The notes beneath the pieces were generated by a model that was not told the DNA's origin, did no database searches, and saw only the letters and a program-made list of their open reading frames with translations. From Stagonosporopsis chrysanthemi (taxonomy: Eukaryota; Ascomycota; Dothideomycetes; Pleosporales; Didymellaceae), in NCBI GenBank assembly GCA_022560025.1, contig JAFISE010000173.1, positions 1 to 63,812 on the forward strand: 63,812 nt of DNA, read 5' to 3'. Made by a program: the position numbers and the translations under genes. Shown here one piece after another: positions 9,608 through 21,726 of this stretch; within the stretch, counting starts at the first letter, position 1; each line of letters starts with the position of its first letter.

Positions 9608-11563
9608 ATGTCGCACTACAACACTATGCCTCCGCCGGGAGCATACGTTCCACCGAATCAAACACAGAACAACCCCTCGCCACCAGGCTACGGTGCACAA
9701 CGACAGCAACCGGGCTACCAAGCTGCAACGGCGTATCAGTCGTCCACGCAAGGCTATGCCCAGCCAAGCCAACCACAGAGAGGGGTTGGCGGCGGAACAT
9801 TTGGGCAGATGATGAATCAAGCTGTCACGACCAGCAAGCCCATGCTGAACAAGCTGAGTAAGACCATAAGCTCAAAGTTAGGGAGCAAGCCGTCTACAGC
9901 TGGGACCCCACAGCACCTGCAGAGCTACCAGAACTACCAGCAGCATCACGGCCCGCAGGCGCAGACTCAGACACAGCCGCAGAGCCAGACGTTCAATCCC
10001 CATGCCCAGCAGCCGCAACCGCCGAATCCTTATGCCTCCCAGCAATCACCTAACCCGCAGCCGAACTATGGTCAAGGGCAGCACACCTATCTCGCACATC
10101 CAACATCGCCGAGTACGCCGGCTCCATACGCTCATGTCACATCGCCGCCGCCGCCGCCTCACCAAACAGGCTACAACCACACTCCGTACAATCAAGACGG
10201 CGGCGCAGGAGGAGAGCAACAGGCACAACTACAGCAGGGACAACATCACCAGGGTCAGACGAGTCAGGCTCAGGCCCAGGCTCAAAATCAAAATCAGGGG
10301 CTGTATCAGCATCAGCCCCCGCAGGCACAATACACAGGTCAGCAGATGGGCGTTGTCGGGGGCTCTCTGCACGGTCAGCAGTCGAATTCGCAGTCACCAC
10401 ACATATCTGCTGCCTCACCGCATTCGCCAAGTCCGCAACAAGCCCAGTGGCAGAACTCTCATCCCGGCTCGGAGCATTCCGTGGTTTCGGGCTATCAGCA
10501 GCAGCCGGCCACTACTACTCAGGCACAATCGTACTTTCCAAATACCCATGCGCAGACTCAGAACAATCAACAATGGACGCCGTTGTCCCCCACAGGCTCT
10601 GAAGGTCTTCAGAACCATGTCCTACAACCCTCCGTCAGTCCACCTCCCCCACCAAACTCAAGCAAACCGCCAGTGATACCTAGTGTCTCACCTCAGCAGT
10701 CTCAAAGCTCCACCCCAGCACCGCAAACAACAATCGCCCGTCCTGAGCCTCCGACGGAGTTCATCGCCGAGTTACCTGCCGACTTGGGCAATTTGACGCT
10801 TGCAGAGACAAAGCCGGTGGGAACCTCCATGGCACCGTCTCCCGGGCAGGTGTCACCATATCAGGCTTATCAGGCGCCGAGTTCACAGGCACCATCGTCG
10901 CCTGGATTCACCATCGCCCGTCGAGCAGTGAGCATCAGTCATGCGCCATATGCTGATCCGTGGCGGTTCGCCGACCCTCTCACGGAGCTTCCTACGCGTG
11001 AATTTTACGTCATGGCCGATTTGCTATTCGACACGCTGGATAGGAAGTTCGAACCACAGAATACAGGAATGCTGGAGGCCAGCAAGATTCTGAAGAGCTG
11101 GATCGACTTGACAGAAGACGCTGTGCAACTCTTTTCGTACAACTCATACAGCGCCTTTGGTAAGCTTTGGAGCTTGCAGGGCATTCCCCATGTTATGGTG
11201 CCTAGTCAGCCACTGTTGACGCCGATATGGAACTTCAATCTACATTCGCACGCCCATGAGCTGAAGCTCACCCCTAACCAGGTAGCAGTCCACGCGTCGT
11301 ACATGCCAGCTTTGAACCGTGCTGGATGGTACAAGTGCTTCTTCCTCGAGATGTTGCACGGTCCTGACAACATCAACAAACTAATGCCTGCGCTTTGTCC
11401 CGAGACATATAAGCCAGAAGTGCTTCACCAGCCCGAACTCCACAAGCGGGACAGGGCAGAGGCACCTGCGCTCCAAGCGCGAGCCGCCGAGATCCAAAAA
11501 ATGGCTATCAATCAGGTTTGCAACGAAACGAAGGCTGCAATGCTGGCTGCGCCAAACCTCTGA
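9608..11563 (+). CDS. Gln/Pro-rich protein with unknown C-terminal domain
   Basis: Single exon, 651 aa from the ATG at 9608 (MSHYNTMPPPGAYV). An in-frame extension to 9551 has no ATG advantage. Residues 1-400 are strongly enriched in Gln, Pro, Ser, Tyr and Ala, with runs such as QAQAQAQNQNQ and many QQP and SPQ steps, so this half is probably disordered. One short stretch, GGGTFGQMMNQAVTTSKPML, looks helical. From about residue 430 the composition becomes ordinary and globular (YADPWRFADPLTELPTREF, LKSWIDLTEDAVQLF, ALNRAGWYKCFFLEML, HGPDNINKLMPALCPE). I recognise no named domain; this C-terminal block looks like a fungus-specific conserved region. It shares an upstream region with RNR2. Role unknown. 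Confidence 0.8.
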   Translation: MSHYNTMPPPGAYVPPNQTQNNPSPPGYGAQRQQPGYQAATAYQSSTQGYAQPSQPQRGVGGGTFGQMMNQAVTTSKPMLNKLSKTISSKLGSKPSTAGTPQHLQSYQNYQQHHGPQAQTQTQPQSQTFNPHAQQPQPPNPYASQQSPNPQPNYGQGQHTYLAHPTSPSTPAPYAHVTSPPPPPHQTGYNHTPYNQDGGAGGEQQAQLQQGQHHQGQTSQAQAQAQNQNQGLYQHQPPQAQYTGQQMGVVGGSLHGQQSNSQSPHISAASPHSPSPQQAQWQNSHPGSEHSVVSGYQQQPATTTQAQSYFPNTHAQTQNNQQWTPLSPTGSEGLQNHVLQPSVSPPPPPNSSKPPVIPSVSPQQSQSSTPAPQTTIARPEPPTEFIAELPADLGNLTLAETKPVGTSMAPSPGQVSPYQAYQAPSSQAPSSPGFTIARRAVSISHAPYADPWRFADPLTELPTREFYVMADLLFDTLDRKFEPQNTGMLEASKILKSWIDLTEDAVQLFSYNSYSAFGKLWSLQGIPHVMVPSQPLLTPIWNFNLHSHAHELKLTPNQVAVHASYMPALNRAGWYKCFFLEMLHGPDNINKLMPALCPETYKPEVLHQPELHKRDRAEAPALQARAAEIQKMAINQVCNETKAAMLAAPNL

Positions 11564-12277
11564 GCGACGTCGCAAGGCCGTTATTGAACAATGGTACTAC
11601 CGTCCAGTTTTGAGGGGGCTCTGTTGGTGGTTGGGTTGGTCCACATTAGCATCAACAATTGATCTGTATCGACGGGTTTCACACAAGGCCAGCTCTTGAT
11701 TGCGTGCATGTGCTGTGCTGGCCGAACAAACCTCGCTTGCCCGCCTTAGCGGCAGGTACAAGTGGCGGGGCTAGCTCCCGACGCGTGTCTTGTCCCGTCT
11801 CGAGCTGATATCCAAACCGCTACGCACAATTGAGTTCAACATTGACAACGTGTCAAGGGCTCCTGCCTTGCTTATCTGTGAAGCTATCGGCACGAGGCAG
11901 CATGGTCTGGCCCAACATGCGCCAGCAGTCCCAACCGGCAATCTCGGTCGCCCGGACAGGGGCCTGTAGGCATTCGGTTGGCTGCGCACCTGCCCCAATG
12001 CAGCGTTGGATCAGCAGGTACACAGGATTTCTGGCGGCAGGGTGCCTTCCTTGCTTCAGAATGTTGTGCAACAAAACCCCGGCGCGTGCCAACCTCTCCT
12101 GGCCTTCTCCAGCCTTTCTCTCCCATAGCTTATCAACATCACTATCCCATCAACAGCGTTGTGTCTTGTTGTATAAGTCTTGCAACACTGTGACAGCCAC
12201 GCATCTTATCGCTAGCACTCATCGAAGATTATACACAACATTGTTTGATAGGTCGCGCTTGGACGTCAGATCTCACC
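11564..12277. other. Upstream region of the PIR-like gene
   Basis: No gene seen. A TATAAG box lies at 12172-12177, about 105 bp before the start codon, and the following stretch contains short pyrimidine-rich runs. This fits a regulated cell-wall gene promoter. Confidence 0.45.
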
Positions 12278-13166
12278 ATGCGCGCTTCAAGCTTCATCGC
12301 TCCGCTTTTCTTCGCCGTCTCATCCTTGGCCCAGGCCGTCGAAGAGGGCATCGAACCGTCCTCGTCCGCGCCAGCTGGGTGCGAACGAGATGTTAAGGGA
12401 AATTTCACTATTGGTGTACAAAACTTCTTCTCGTTACGGACGAAGCGCGAGACAGCTCAACAGGTACGGAAAGCTCCTCTGTGCCTTGGGAATGCAACAC
12501 TAACTCATTCCAAAGGCTGCCGATGGGGCGCTGCTCTGCACACTAGAGGATGGTATTCTTCGCGATCAGTACAGCCGCACTGGCTCCGTTGTAGCAAACC
12601 GCCAATTCCAGTTCGACGGGCCGCCACAAGCAGGTGCTATTTACACAGGGGGTTTCTCTGTCTGCAGCAACAACTCCCTCGCAATCGGTGGCTCAACAAG
12701 ATGGTGGCGATGCATGAGCGGTGCATTTGGCAACTTATACGATGAATCTATTGGCGACCAGTGTACCGAGATCAGGATCATTGTTGAATTGGTCAACGAC
12801 CCCACGCCATCAAGCTCCGTTGTTCTCCCAGCCAGCAGCACACGCAGCCTTATCTCCACCGGATCATCGAGCGTAACACGATCGGCCTCCGCCACACCAT
12901 CACCCTATGGTACATCGAGCGCCGCGAGCAACAGTACGCAATCATCTGGCTCGTCCACAGCCTCTGCTTCGCAACCGGCCTCATCATCGGCCTCCAATAC
13001 TGGTCCGGCAAGCGACTCTGCGTCCGCATCCGGATCTGGCAGCTTGTCACCGACAGCAAATGGTGCGGCCCCTCCTGCATCTGAAGGTGGTGCTGCGTCT
13101 TTCGCGATCGCTCAGGGAGCTCTCCTTGGAGCGTTGTTGAGCTTTGGGGCTATCCTGGTCTTGTAA
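12278..13166 (+). CDS. PIR-like cell wall protein with probable GPI anchor
   Basis: Two exons, 12278-12463 and 12516-13166, separated by a 52-nt intron with a CTAAC branch site, give 278 aa. Residues 1-20 (MRASSFIAPLFFAVSSLAQA) form a signal peptide. The central domain resembles the C-terminal domain of yeast PIR proteins: LEDGILRDQYSRTGSVVANRQFQFDGPPQAGAIYTGGFSVC, then GGSTRWWRCMSGAFGNLYDE and IGDQC, with the expected cysteines. A Ser/Thr-rich O-glycosylation stalk follows (about residues 175-255), and the protein ends in a hydrophobic stretch (ALLGALLSFGAILVL) preceded by small residues, typical of a GPI signal. Classical PIR proteins are ester-linked through Gln repeats and lack a GPI anchor; no PIR repeat is visible here, so attachment is probably via GPI. 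Confidence 0.8.
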
Positions 13167-14582
13167 GCGCAACAACATGCGAGCGACACAAAGTTGCGCT
13201 TGGCGCAAGCCCCCAGTCATACTTATCCTGGTGCGCTTTGTACAACATTTTGCATTGGAGCATGAACAATTCCATAATACACGATTACTACACGGCCTAC
13301 TCCAATCCCGCGCGACACCGCGTCTTCATTCACAATTCCTCGAACTCGCATAAATTACCAGGAGGCCTGCTGCACAGCTGAAGTCTCACGATTTGGATAT
13401 ACTGGAGAGACTTGTTACGGCCTGTGCGCGTCCGTTGTATAGAACCACTTTAGTAATGATAATTCGGGTTCGGATCTGGCCCGCAACGATTCTCAACTTC
13501 TAGCAGCACAACCTACTTGCTTTCTGCTAAACTATGCAGCTTCCGAGGGCAACGCTCATTGGTTTGCGGGGGCCAAGGCGTCCGCTTCGAGTGGTCATTC
13601 ATATTCGCGTTCAGGCTGCACCAAGAAACGGGACGCCGTGGCTTCACGAGCCCTACTGAGCTTCGACGAACAGCCTAAGCAATGACCGCGATCTAAAAAT
13701 AATTATTTCTCGTAACGCCTTACAAATTGTCGTTTATCAATCTACTGTATGGGGCAGACCATTAAACTGTCGTACGGATGTTCGGGACAATTAGCTCAGT
13801 CCACGCTATGTAAATGTGGCCGAGGCTTCCTCCCCCGACTTTCGTCTGGTCACCATGATCAATGGCTCTAGCCACGGTTTCCAAACGCCACAAACGTATA
13901 GCCTGTCACTCCACATTGGGCAGTTTGCAAGCGACGTCACTGGTGTCCTTTCTACCCAAGAAACCAAAAGACGATAGCGGAACCCCAGCCGTGGTGGACC
14001 ATTAGCCATGGACCAGCTGCAGCCTTGGAAAAAGCAAACTTCAGGGGTTGGTCGAGGTCTTTAATCACTGCACCGAGCTTTTGAAGTTGGCCTTGGCTGT
14101 CGCAAGTTTCAATAACAGCTGCAGGTGTGGCTTCTGCCAAGGGAACGAGCTTCCTACTGCTCTTGCCATCGAGATCGTCTCTGCCTGTAATTCTATCCAA
14201 TGTTTATCTCGAATACTCTGGGGTGAGTATGATTATTCTGCAGTTCAACCTTCTCTATAGACAGCATTCTGTCTCGTCCGCCATGGAACCCGCGTGCTCC
14301 ACCGTATGGTACAGGGCTGCGCGAAGAGATCGTCTGCGACCAACCTGCGATGATCGACTCTAGCGCAGGAACGGCCCCGGAGTACATCGCGTGGTGCGGC
14401 AATCGTTTACCACACGCTAAACCTTCTGCAATGACATATCAGCCGCAATGACAGCGTCTGGCAACGCTGAAGCATTGGAAAGGGCAAGTATAAGAGAGGG
14501 AAAAATCTCAAATGGAGACTACGTCCCCGGACCTTGTCCTGATCTCCTTCTACTATCGTTCTAGCCATTGCGCGAATTCAAG
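13167..14582. other. Intergenic region before the GMC oxidoreductase
   Basis: About 1.4 kb with no supportable gene. A TATAAG box lies at 14489-14494, about 90 bp upstream of the GMC start. Short open frames around 13950-14260 on both strands lack conserved motifs. Confidence 0.45.
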
Positions 14583-16516
14583 ATGTATAATTACCTGATA
14601 TATCTTCCGTTGGTTGCCCTTCTGGTTTCTGCCGTGCCAGTCGCCGAGAATGAGAGAAGGCAGAATGCCGAGTTCGACTATGTGATTATTGGTGTATGTC
14701 ATTGTCGCATATCCCATCTTTCGCCCTGCCCGTATGTTAATGATTGGCTAGGGCGGTACGGCAGGCCTCACGCTCGCCAACCGACTATCTGAGGACAGTA
14801 GTGTTCGAGTCGCGGTAATTGAGGCAGGCACCTTCTATCAGGTCGCCAATCCAGCCTTGTCCTCCACTCCAGCTGGAGATGTCATCTGGGCCGGCTCCAG
14901 CCCTCTAGACCAGAACCTGCTAGTTGACTGGAACTTCATCACCGCTCCTCAAGCAGGTGCCAACAACAGGCGCGTCAAATATACCCGCGGCAAGTGCTTG
15001 GGTGGAAGGTAAGCTACCAGAATTTGCGTTTCAGGTCAACGTTACTGATCTTGCCAGCTCAGCTCGCAATTTCATGATCTACCAGCGCGGAGACCGAGGT
15101 TCCTACCAACGCTGGGCAGATCAGGTTGGTGACGCCTCCTACACTTTCGACAACCTTTTGCCCTACTTCAAGAAATCGGTCAAGTTTACACCACCGAACA
15201 CTCGTCTCCGTGCATCTAATGCCTCGGCCGAGTACGTAGCAAGTGCCTTCGATGCCAATGGCGGCCCCCTTGACGTGTCGTATGCCAACTACGCCGGTCC
15301 TTTCTCGAGTTACATGGAAGGGGGCATGAATGGTATCGGGATTCCGACCAGAGACGACTTCAACTCAGGTGATCTTCTCGGCGCCCAGTACTGCAGCTCA
15401 ACCATCACACCCAACAACCAAAAGCGAGCAACCAGCCAGACCACATTTCTCGAAGCGGCAAAGAACCGTCCCAATCTCAAGGTTTACAGCTTGACTCAAG
15501 CCAAAAAGATCATCTTCAACAGCGAGAAGCGCGCTACTGGCGTTCAGATCCCAGGTCTCTTTGGCACAACCTCTGTCCTGACCGCAAGGAAGGAGGTCAT
15601 ACTCTCGGCAGGTGCCTTTCAATCACCCCAGTTGCTGATGCTTTCTGGCGTTGGCCCCGCTGATCAGCTCAACAAGTTCAAAATCCCAATCGTTGCCGAC
15701 CGCCGTGGTGTAGGAAAGAACATGCAGGACCACATCTTTTTCGGTCCCACGTATCGCTACAAAGTTGAGACATTCACGAAGCTTTCAAATGACCTTCTCT
15801 ACGTTGGCGCTCAATTTGCTTTCGACTACAGCATCTTCAAGCGTGGTCCTCTCACTAACCCAGTTTGTGACTACCTCGGATGGGAGAAAGCACCACGTAG
15901 CCTCATCACACCAGAAGCCACTGCTGTCCTCGATCAGTATCCTGCCTCCTGGCCCGAAATCGAGTACCTCTCTGCGCCTGGCTACATCGGTGACTTCTCC
16001 AATTTGCTCACTACCCAGCCCAAAGACGGGTTCCAATACGCATCCATTCTTGGTGCTATCGTCGCGCCTCTTTCTCGCGGCACAGTGACTCTCAACAGCG
16101 CCAGCATCGATCAGCTCCCCACCATCGACCCTGGCTGGCTTACCGATCCAACAGATCAGTCTGTCGCTATCGCCATCTACAAGCGTACGCGTCAAGCTTT
16201 CGCCACAGACGCCATGAAGCGTGGACTCGCAGACACGAAGGAGTACTTCCCTGGTCCCAGTGTCCAGACCGATGCACAGATTCTCACCACGATCCGTAAC
16301 ACACTCATGACTGTCTGGCATGCGAGCTGCACTTGCAAGATGGGCAAGTCGGATGATCCGGATGCGGTTGTTGACAGCAAGGCCAAGGTCATTGGAGTAA
16401 CAGGATTGAGGGTTGTGGATGCAAGCTCGTTCGCGCTGTTGCCGCCTGGACACCCGCAGTCGACGGTGTATGCTCTTGCTGAGAAGATTGCTGACGACAT
16501 TAAGAACGGTCGTTAG
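14583..16516 (+). CDS. Secreted GMC-family FAD oxidoreductase
   Basis: Three exons, 14583-14693, 14752-15008 and 15058-16516, give 608 aa. The start MYNYLIYLPLVALLVSAVPV is a signal peptide. The FAD-binding motif VIIGGGTAGLTLANRL spans intron 1 at residues 34-49. GMC signature 1 (YTRGKCLGGSSARNFMIYQRG) spans intron 2; signature 2 is SAGAFQSPQLLMLSGVGP. The catalytic His lies in TVWHASCTCKMG and the second active-site His in PPGHPQSTVYALAEKIADD. The family oxidises alcohols or sugars (glucose oxidase, aryl-alcohol oxidase) or cyclises metabolites (versicolorin B synthase). The KCLGGSSARN type and overall length resemble the versicolorin B synthase/choline-dehydrogenase-like branch, but no other pathway gene is nearby, so the substrate is open. 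It is convergent with the transporter at 16864. Confidence 0.93.
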
Positions 16517-16863
16517 TACGACTTTCGAATCATTACGATCTCGAAGCTGAAAGGTTCTTGTGGGTCACATTTCTGTACATACGTTGCCTTCTATATCGAT
16601 ATTAATTTTACTGGGTTTGGTCAAGCCTGCAGTTGACCGAACAATGCTGGACTTCCTCATCAAGATGACCTTTTCGAGGGTTTCCCAGTAATCAGGTGAA
16701 CGGATGCCCGCAACTTTGTAGAAATCATGCCAAGGTTAGTATGCATGGCCTCACCAAGAATAAGCTTAACCGTACTGAGCAATATGGATGGAGAGATAAA
16801 ACACAGTGGATGTCTCTGAACACTAAGCAAGTACAGTTGAAACTTGAAGGCGGCATGACGCCA
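16517..16863. other. Convergent intergenic region
   Basis: Shared 3' flank of the GMC gene and the transporter gene. I see nothing beyond AT-rich 3'-UTR-like sequence. Confidence 0.5.
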
Positions 16864-18244
16864 TTAAACATCCCGATTTGCCTTCTCCTCTGCTGCAGCG
16901 GCGGCCGCAGCAGCTCGTCTCTCCATCTCCCTCAGACACGGCGCTTCGACTAGCTTACCAAAGCACAGATTCTTCACTGTTCCTGCGGCTACCACGCCCC
17001 AGAGTAGCATGACACTGATGGCGAATACGGTGCCGAGGATCCTGAAGAATGCCGATGGTAGCTCTTCGCCGATCGTGATCGTCGACATCGTGAAAACACC
17101 CACTGGGAAAGTGAACCCCCACCATCCCATGTTGAATGGGAATCTGCTTCGGCTGATCGATGCGATGGCGAAGAACAGCCAGACGAGCCCAAAGCCCCAC
17201 AAAATCATGGCAACAGCCCAGCCGAGGACGTAGAGTATCTCGCCAGACATGGAGTGCAAGGTACCTGCCTCGGGGAAGCGCTTCGCGGCTTGGATACCGA
17301 GCTGCATCACAGCGTAGCCGCCTTGACCCATCGGTCCCAGCGGAAGGAAGACGCTGACGATGACCTCTTGGGGCGGAAGCTTGTGAATTGCCAGGCGGTG
17401 GAAGTACATCGTCAAGACTACCATTGCGAGCGGCACGCCGATGCCCCAAAGCACGTAGCTAGTGACTATGGTGATGACTGCGTGGTTAGGGTCCGGAAGA
17501 ACAGACGCTACGACGCCTCCAGAAGCGGCTGCGACGATTGGTGCAACGATGGGCAGGAGCCATGCTGCTGTCATCGTCTCGTGACGTGTTTGATGCGTGG
17601 TCATCATCTGGAAAGGTAGCCAGAGGCAACATGCGATGGAGACGGCGACGTCGATCCACCACAGTCCCCACGCAACGTAAGGCGAGCGGCCGCCCCAGGC
17701 AGGAACACATAGCCCGACGAAGAGGTTGATGAGGGTTGCAAAGCCCATAGGGAGGGTGCCGAGGAAGAGCGACTGGACGGGGTGTTGCAGCATGAGCGTC
17801 CAAGTTGCTGGGTAAAGCGTGTATCGTAATATGCTGATGAGGAGGATAACCGCAAAGAAGATGATGTTCAAGACGAAGAATATGATGGCGAGGATATTCA
17901 GGGGTGTTTCAGCTAAAGGGTAGAGTGCGGAAAGAGCATGGAAAAGGATGCCGACGATACCAGTGCCCATCGTGACAGCAAACTAGACTTGTCAGAATCG
18001 AGTGTCTCAAATGACGTTTGCCTTGTCTTACCCACGACGGCGTGAAGTTCTGCACAATGCGACGCCAACCTCGTCGGTCTGCTGGGATGAGCCACTTGGG
18101 CAAGCCTTCGGTATCTGAGCATGCCAATTGCTGTCGAAGCTGACATGGTGTAAGTTGGCGAGCTTGGGTTGGACATGTTGTCTCGACAGCCGTCTCATTT
18201 GAGCGCGAGCGAGCCGCTGCCTGTAGCCGGCAGGGCGTCTCCAT
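16864..18244 (-). CDS. TDT-family transporter, SSU1/Mae1 type
   Basis: Two exons, 18032-18244 and 16864-17982 (49-nt intron), give 443 aa. The junction restores NFTPSW-FAVTMGTGIVGIL, the diagnostic start of the tellurite-resistance/dicarboxylate transporter family. About ten hydrophobic segments follow, with family blocks such as LGTLPMGFATLINLFVG, SYVLWGIGVPLAMVV, FLPLGPMGQGGYAVMQLG and FNMGWWGFTFPVGVFTMS. In yeast Ssu1 exports sulfite at the plasma membrane, and Mae1 of fission yeast imports malate. The PLGPMGQGGYA and GWWGFTFPVG segments look more like Ssu1, but substrate cannot be settled from sequence alone. The N-terminal 50 residues are hydrophilic and cytosolic; the C-terminus ends in a charged Ala-rich tail. 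Confidence 0.9.
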
Positions 18245-19501
18245 GGTTGCGAATGGATGTAGGGTATTCGAAGACTTAGTTTTAAGCTGATAGCGTTGAA
18301 TTGTTATTGCACTCGAGATAATTGCGGGAGCCTGGACTGGGAGTTAAAGTCTTTGTCGAGTGTGAATGAAAAGAGTAGTGCTGCACGCAAGGCGAAACAG
18401 GAATGAAAACAGTCTGTACTTATTCAAGGGTCACCCGGCTACTAGACAGTCACAATATTTCTATACTTGCCACTTTTCATCACTGGCCGGCCACCTCGGC
18501 GTATGAATTCGAAGCTTACACAGCATCTTTGCCCGGACCGTCGGCGACAGTCCGAAATACCTCACGAGACTCTGTTAGAGTCATGTCTGCGCGATTGCTG
18601 TCACGTAAGATGTTGCTAACGTAGCGATGCTTCCTTGCTAGTCTTGCTTGAGCGGAGGAGTCGTAGAAAATCTGGGGCTGCTGGAGAGGCGTGATTGCGT
18701 GATCCGCCAAGACGTTCGACGGATCTAGACTGATTCGGGAAAGGATGGATCTCGGAGCCGCCTCAGGCTGGCCAACATGACCCAGTGCACAGCACAGTAT
18801 CTTCGATACAATCACCAGGCGTTGCGCAACGGTATGTAACTGCACTGTCTGTTGAGCTTATATCACTATCCCGCACGACAACCATGCATCAGATTGAACA
18901 AACCACATCCACACGAAGGTTGCGGATATGCAGAAATGTTGGTTGATGCTCAGTTCCGCACAATGCCTTCACAACGTCTGCTCGATCTTGCGGTGTGTAT
19001 AGGCCGTTTGCGTGTCTCAATTTGTGTGCGATGTGGGTGTTTGAGACCGGAGAACGGATGTACGGTTTGAATGACCTTTTGGTAGACATGACGCTTTGAC
19101 TGTCGTATGCGCTACATGTAGAGCCTGGGATTGCTAACCTCTTTCTGTGCAAGTAGGCGTGCTTGTACAGCTAAATCGACAGGCGTAGTCCTGCAAGACC
19201 CTTTGAGAGCTACGAAAACATCGCTATCTTTCTTGGAGTAGGTAGGGAATGCGCATACGCACATGCGAAATGCCAGCTGACAGCGTACAGACACTGCACG
19301 GAGCCAAACGCCATATATCTAAGCAAGATATCTAATCCCTGAGACAGACTGCGGAATGCAGCAAATGCTTGTTTCATTGAGAAGTGAAATTGTACCGCGA
19401 CTCTTATAACATCTTCACTTTCCTGGTGCAAGTGCGCTCCTCGCAAGCTCTATCGCACGCAAGAGCGCAGCCACTCACTCGACTACACCAAATCAACCAG
19501 A
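18245..19501. other. Divergent intergenic region
   Basis: About 1.26 kb between the transporter and the zinc-finger gene. A minus-strand open frame at 18516-18845 has plausible composition but no start context or recognised motif, so I do not call it. Confidence 0.4.
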
Positions 19502-20317
19502 ATGGCTGTGTAAGCTCCGCCTCGGTAGCTGCATGACGCCTTGGCTAATAATCATAGGTGGTGCGAACGCTGCAGTCGATCATTCAAGTCCTACTCTTCG
19601 TACGATCAGCACGTCAGCAATTCATCACGTCATTGGGAGTGTCCCAACCAATGCGGCGAAGATTGCAGCAGTTGGAGTGAGCTATTGCAGCACTGCGATG
19701 ACAAGGGCTGCTGCAAGGTATGTCAGGGCTGCGGTGGTGGCAACGGAAACTATTTTCTGGACGACGAAGATTACTGGGAGCACGTTGATGACTTCAATGT
19801 TTGCACGAAGTGTGACCGCCACTTTGAATCTACAGACAACCTGCGTCAGGTACATGAATCGCTCTCCGCCCAACAATTACCAAGTACTAATCAACCGCAG
19901 CACGAACTATCCCATCGCTCTCTCGACTACGAATGCCTCAAGTGCGATCGTGGCTTCAAGACCTATGGTGGCATGGTACGTCTGAACTCTACACTTCCGA
20001 CCTCAGACTGACCCAAACAGATCATCCACCTCGAGTCTGGCTGCTGCAGCGAGATCGATCGTGATCAGTTGGATACCTTGGCTGCAGAGTGTCGGAGATG
20101 TGATGAGTTCATCTTCAAAATCTACCAGCAGAACCTGATTGACGGCGATCTCGAATATTGGCATGGTAGTGTATCCCCGTACTTCTGTCCTACTTGCGAT
20201 GCAACAATGCCGAGGCTATCAAGTCTGTTCCAGCATGTGGAGTCGCAGTCGTGTAGCCAGACTCTTAACCATGGTGTCATGGGCACGCTTCGCCGCTACT
20301 TGGCGAGTTATGTTTGA
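19502..20317 (+). CDS. C2H2-type zinc-finger protein of unknown function
   Basis: Four small exons, 19502-19509, 19558-19849, 19901-19975 and 20021-20317, give 223 aa. The first exon is only 8 nt (ATGGCTGT). Introns are 48, 51 (with a consensus TACTAAT branch site) and 45 nt. The protein contains repeated C-x2-C...H units: WCERCSRSFKSYSSYDQH, CTKCDRHFESTDNLRQ-HE, YECLKCDRGFKTYGGM-IIHLESG and FCPTCDATMPRLSSLFQHVES. A Cys-rich linker (CPNQCGEDCSS, CKVCQGCGGG) lies between fingers one and two. Fingers two and three are split by introns 2 and 3 inside the finger. The arrangement matches a large fungal family of uncharacterised C2H2 proteins. Binding to DNA or RNA is possible but unproven. Confidence 0.82.
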
Positions 20318-21726
20318 ACTATTCACGGGCTTCCGGGTAAAGTGCGCCGTAAGTGAAGCTGTTCCGACATTTCTTTTAGGGTATCTTCATAACACAGATG
20401 TATGATCAGGAAACCGATTCTTGCCTGTCTTTGTTTTGTCTCGAACCCGGGAAGAACAGAGGAGAAAGATGTTTTAGAGATGGAGCAGAGGATGGTAGTC
20501 TCCTCGCAGGTTTGTTGCCACACACTCGCTTCAATTTTCGTTGTCAGGAAGTTTATGATTCGTTTCGATGCTTGAAAATGTGAATCTTGTCTTCTTTCTA
20601 ATATGAGTGCAGATTTCGAACGTCTGCGCACAAATTTGCCAGAGATGCGCGCTGCACAACGCCAAGACGAACTTCGCAACACTCGCGTCTCATCTAGACC
20701 GGAGCTCACCACCCCAAGGATTTACACTCAGAACGCAATCCACTGGAAGTTTTGTATTAGTTATCTAATGTGAAGCCGTCCCGGTCAGACTGAAGACCAA
20801 CCCTAATAGCTATGACGAAGATGTCGAACATGCAAAGAGTCTGTAGCATTGCGATAGTCAAATCCACGATAAACTCGACTGCGGCGTTATGGCTATAACC
20901 ATACATCTGAGGAGGGAAAGTGAGCCGTCTGACGGGATATTCGAGCAGTGGGGACGGAGACGTCGACAGCGGAAGTGACGGGCCGGAACGTGTTACGAGA
21001 CGAGCGTGATGACAGCAACATTGATGCAAGAAAGAGCACAGAAATGCAAGTTCATACTAGCACAAGAGGGAGCTTTGAAGAGAGCACATGCTACTTAATC
21101 GATCATAGAGCCAACATTCAACTTGATTTACCTTCCTCACTTGCCCTTTATTCTGAAAAGTTCTTCTTTCGACACGCAGCAATGGAGCTATGCAACTTCC
21201 ATTTTGCCAGACCACGCGTAATGAAGTCTCCAATACCCTACAGTTTTTATGGTTTGCAAGGCAATTTCGCCTAGGAGCCACTGTCCGCGACCGTAGCCCA
21301 CAGTCTGCTGCCCTCAGTCCCAGCGAACGCCCAACTGAGCACGAGACCTTGCACATCAGAGCCCTCCGAGCCATTTTGGGACATGAAAAAGACGGAGGGG
21401 TGGCTGTTTGGCGAACTGCTCAACCTCTGCGACAGCTATGAGCTGAGCTTCGTGGCCTGAAGAAGGTCCTGTTCCTGGTGCTGCTTCTCAAAGGCCAGAG
21501 AACATCAATGCGCCATCAGCATTGGGACCTATCTCCTTCAAAGCAGCGTCGGTATTGGGACTGAGATGAACAACCATCCAATTCCTAGGTGTACCCTGGC
21601 TTTGCTCACGCAGATTAGGTTAATATCAATCCGGAAACGGATACCAACGTCAACATTGCACGACGGGGAGCAAAATGTTGGCACAGCCAAACCTTTGTAT
21701 TGTTTTATCTGATGTGACTAGCCAAG
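20318..21726. other. Gene-poor region
   Basis: No convincing gene. A 53-codon plus-strand frame beginning MSADFERLRTNLPEM at about 20604 is coding-like in composition but isolated, with no recognised motif. The rest shows no conserved protein. Confidence 0.4.

Noticed and set aside
15785..16453. 222-codon minus-strand open frame
   Set aside because: Antisense to the GMC oxidoreductase.
14583..18244. Secondary-metabolite cluster around the GMC oxidoreductase and transporter
   Set aside because: No synthase, P450 or pathway regulator is adjacent; the neighbours are a wall protein and an unrelated zinc-finger gene.
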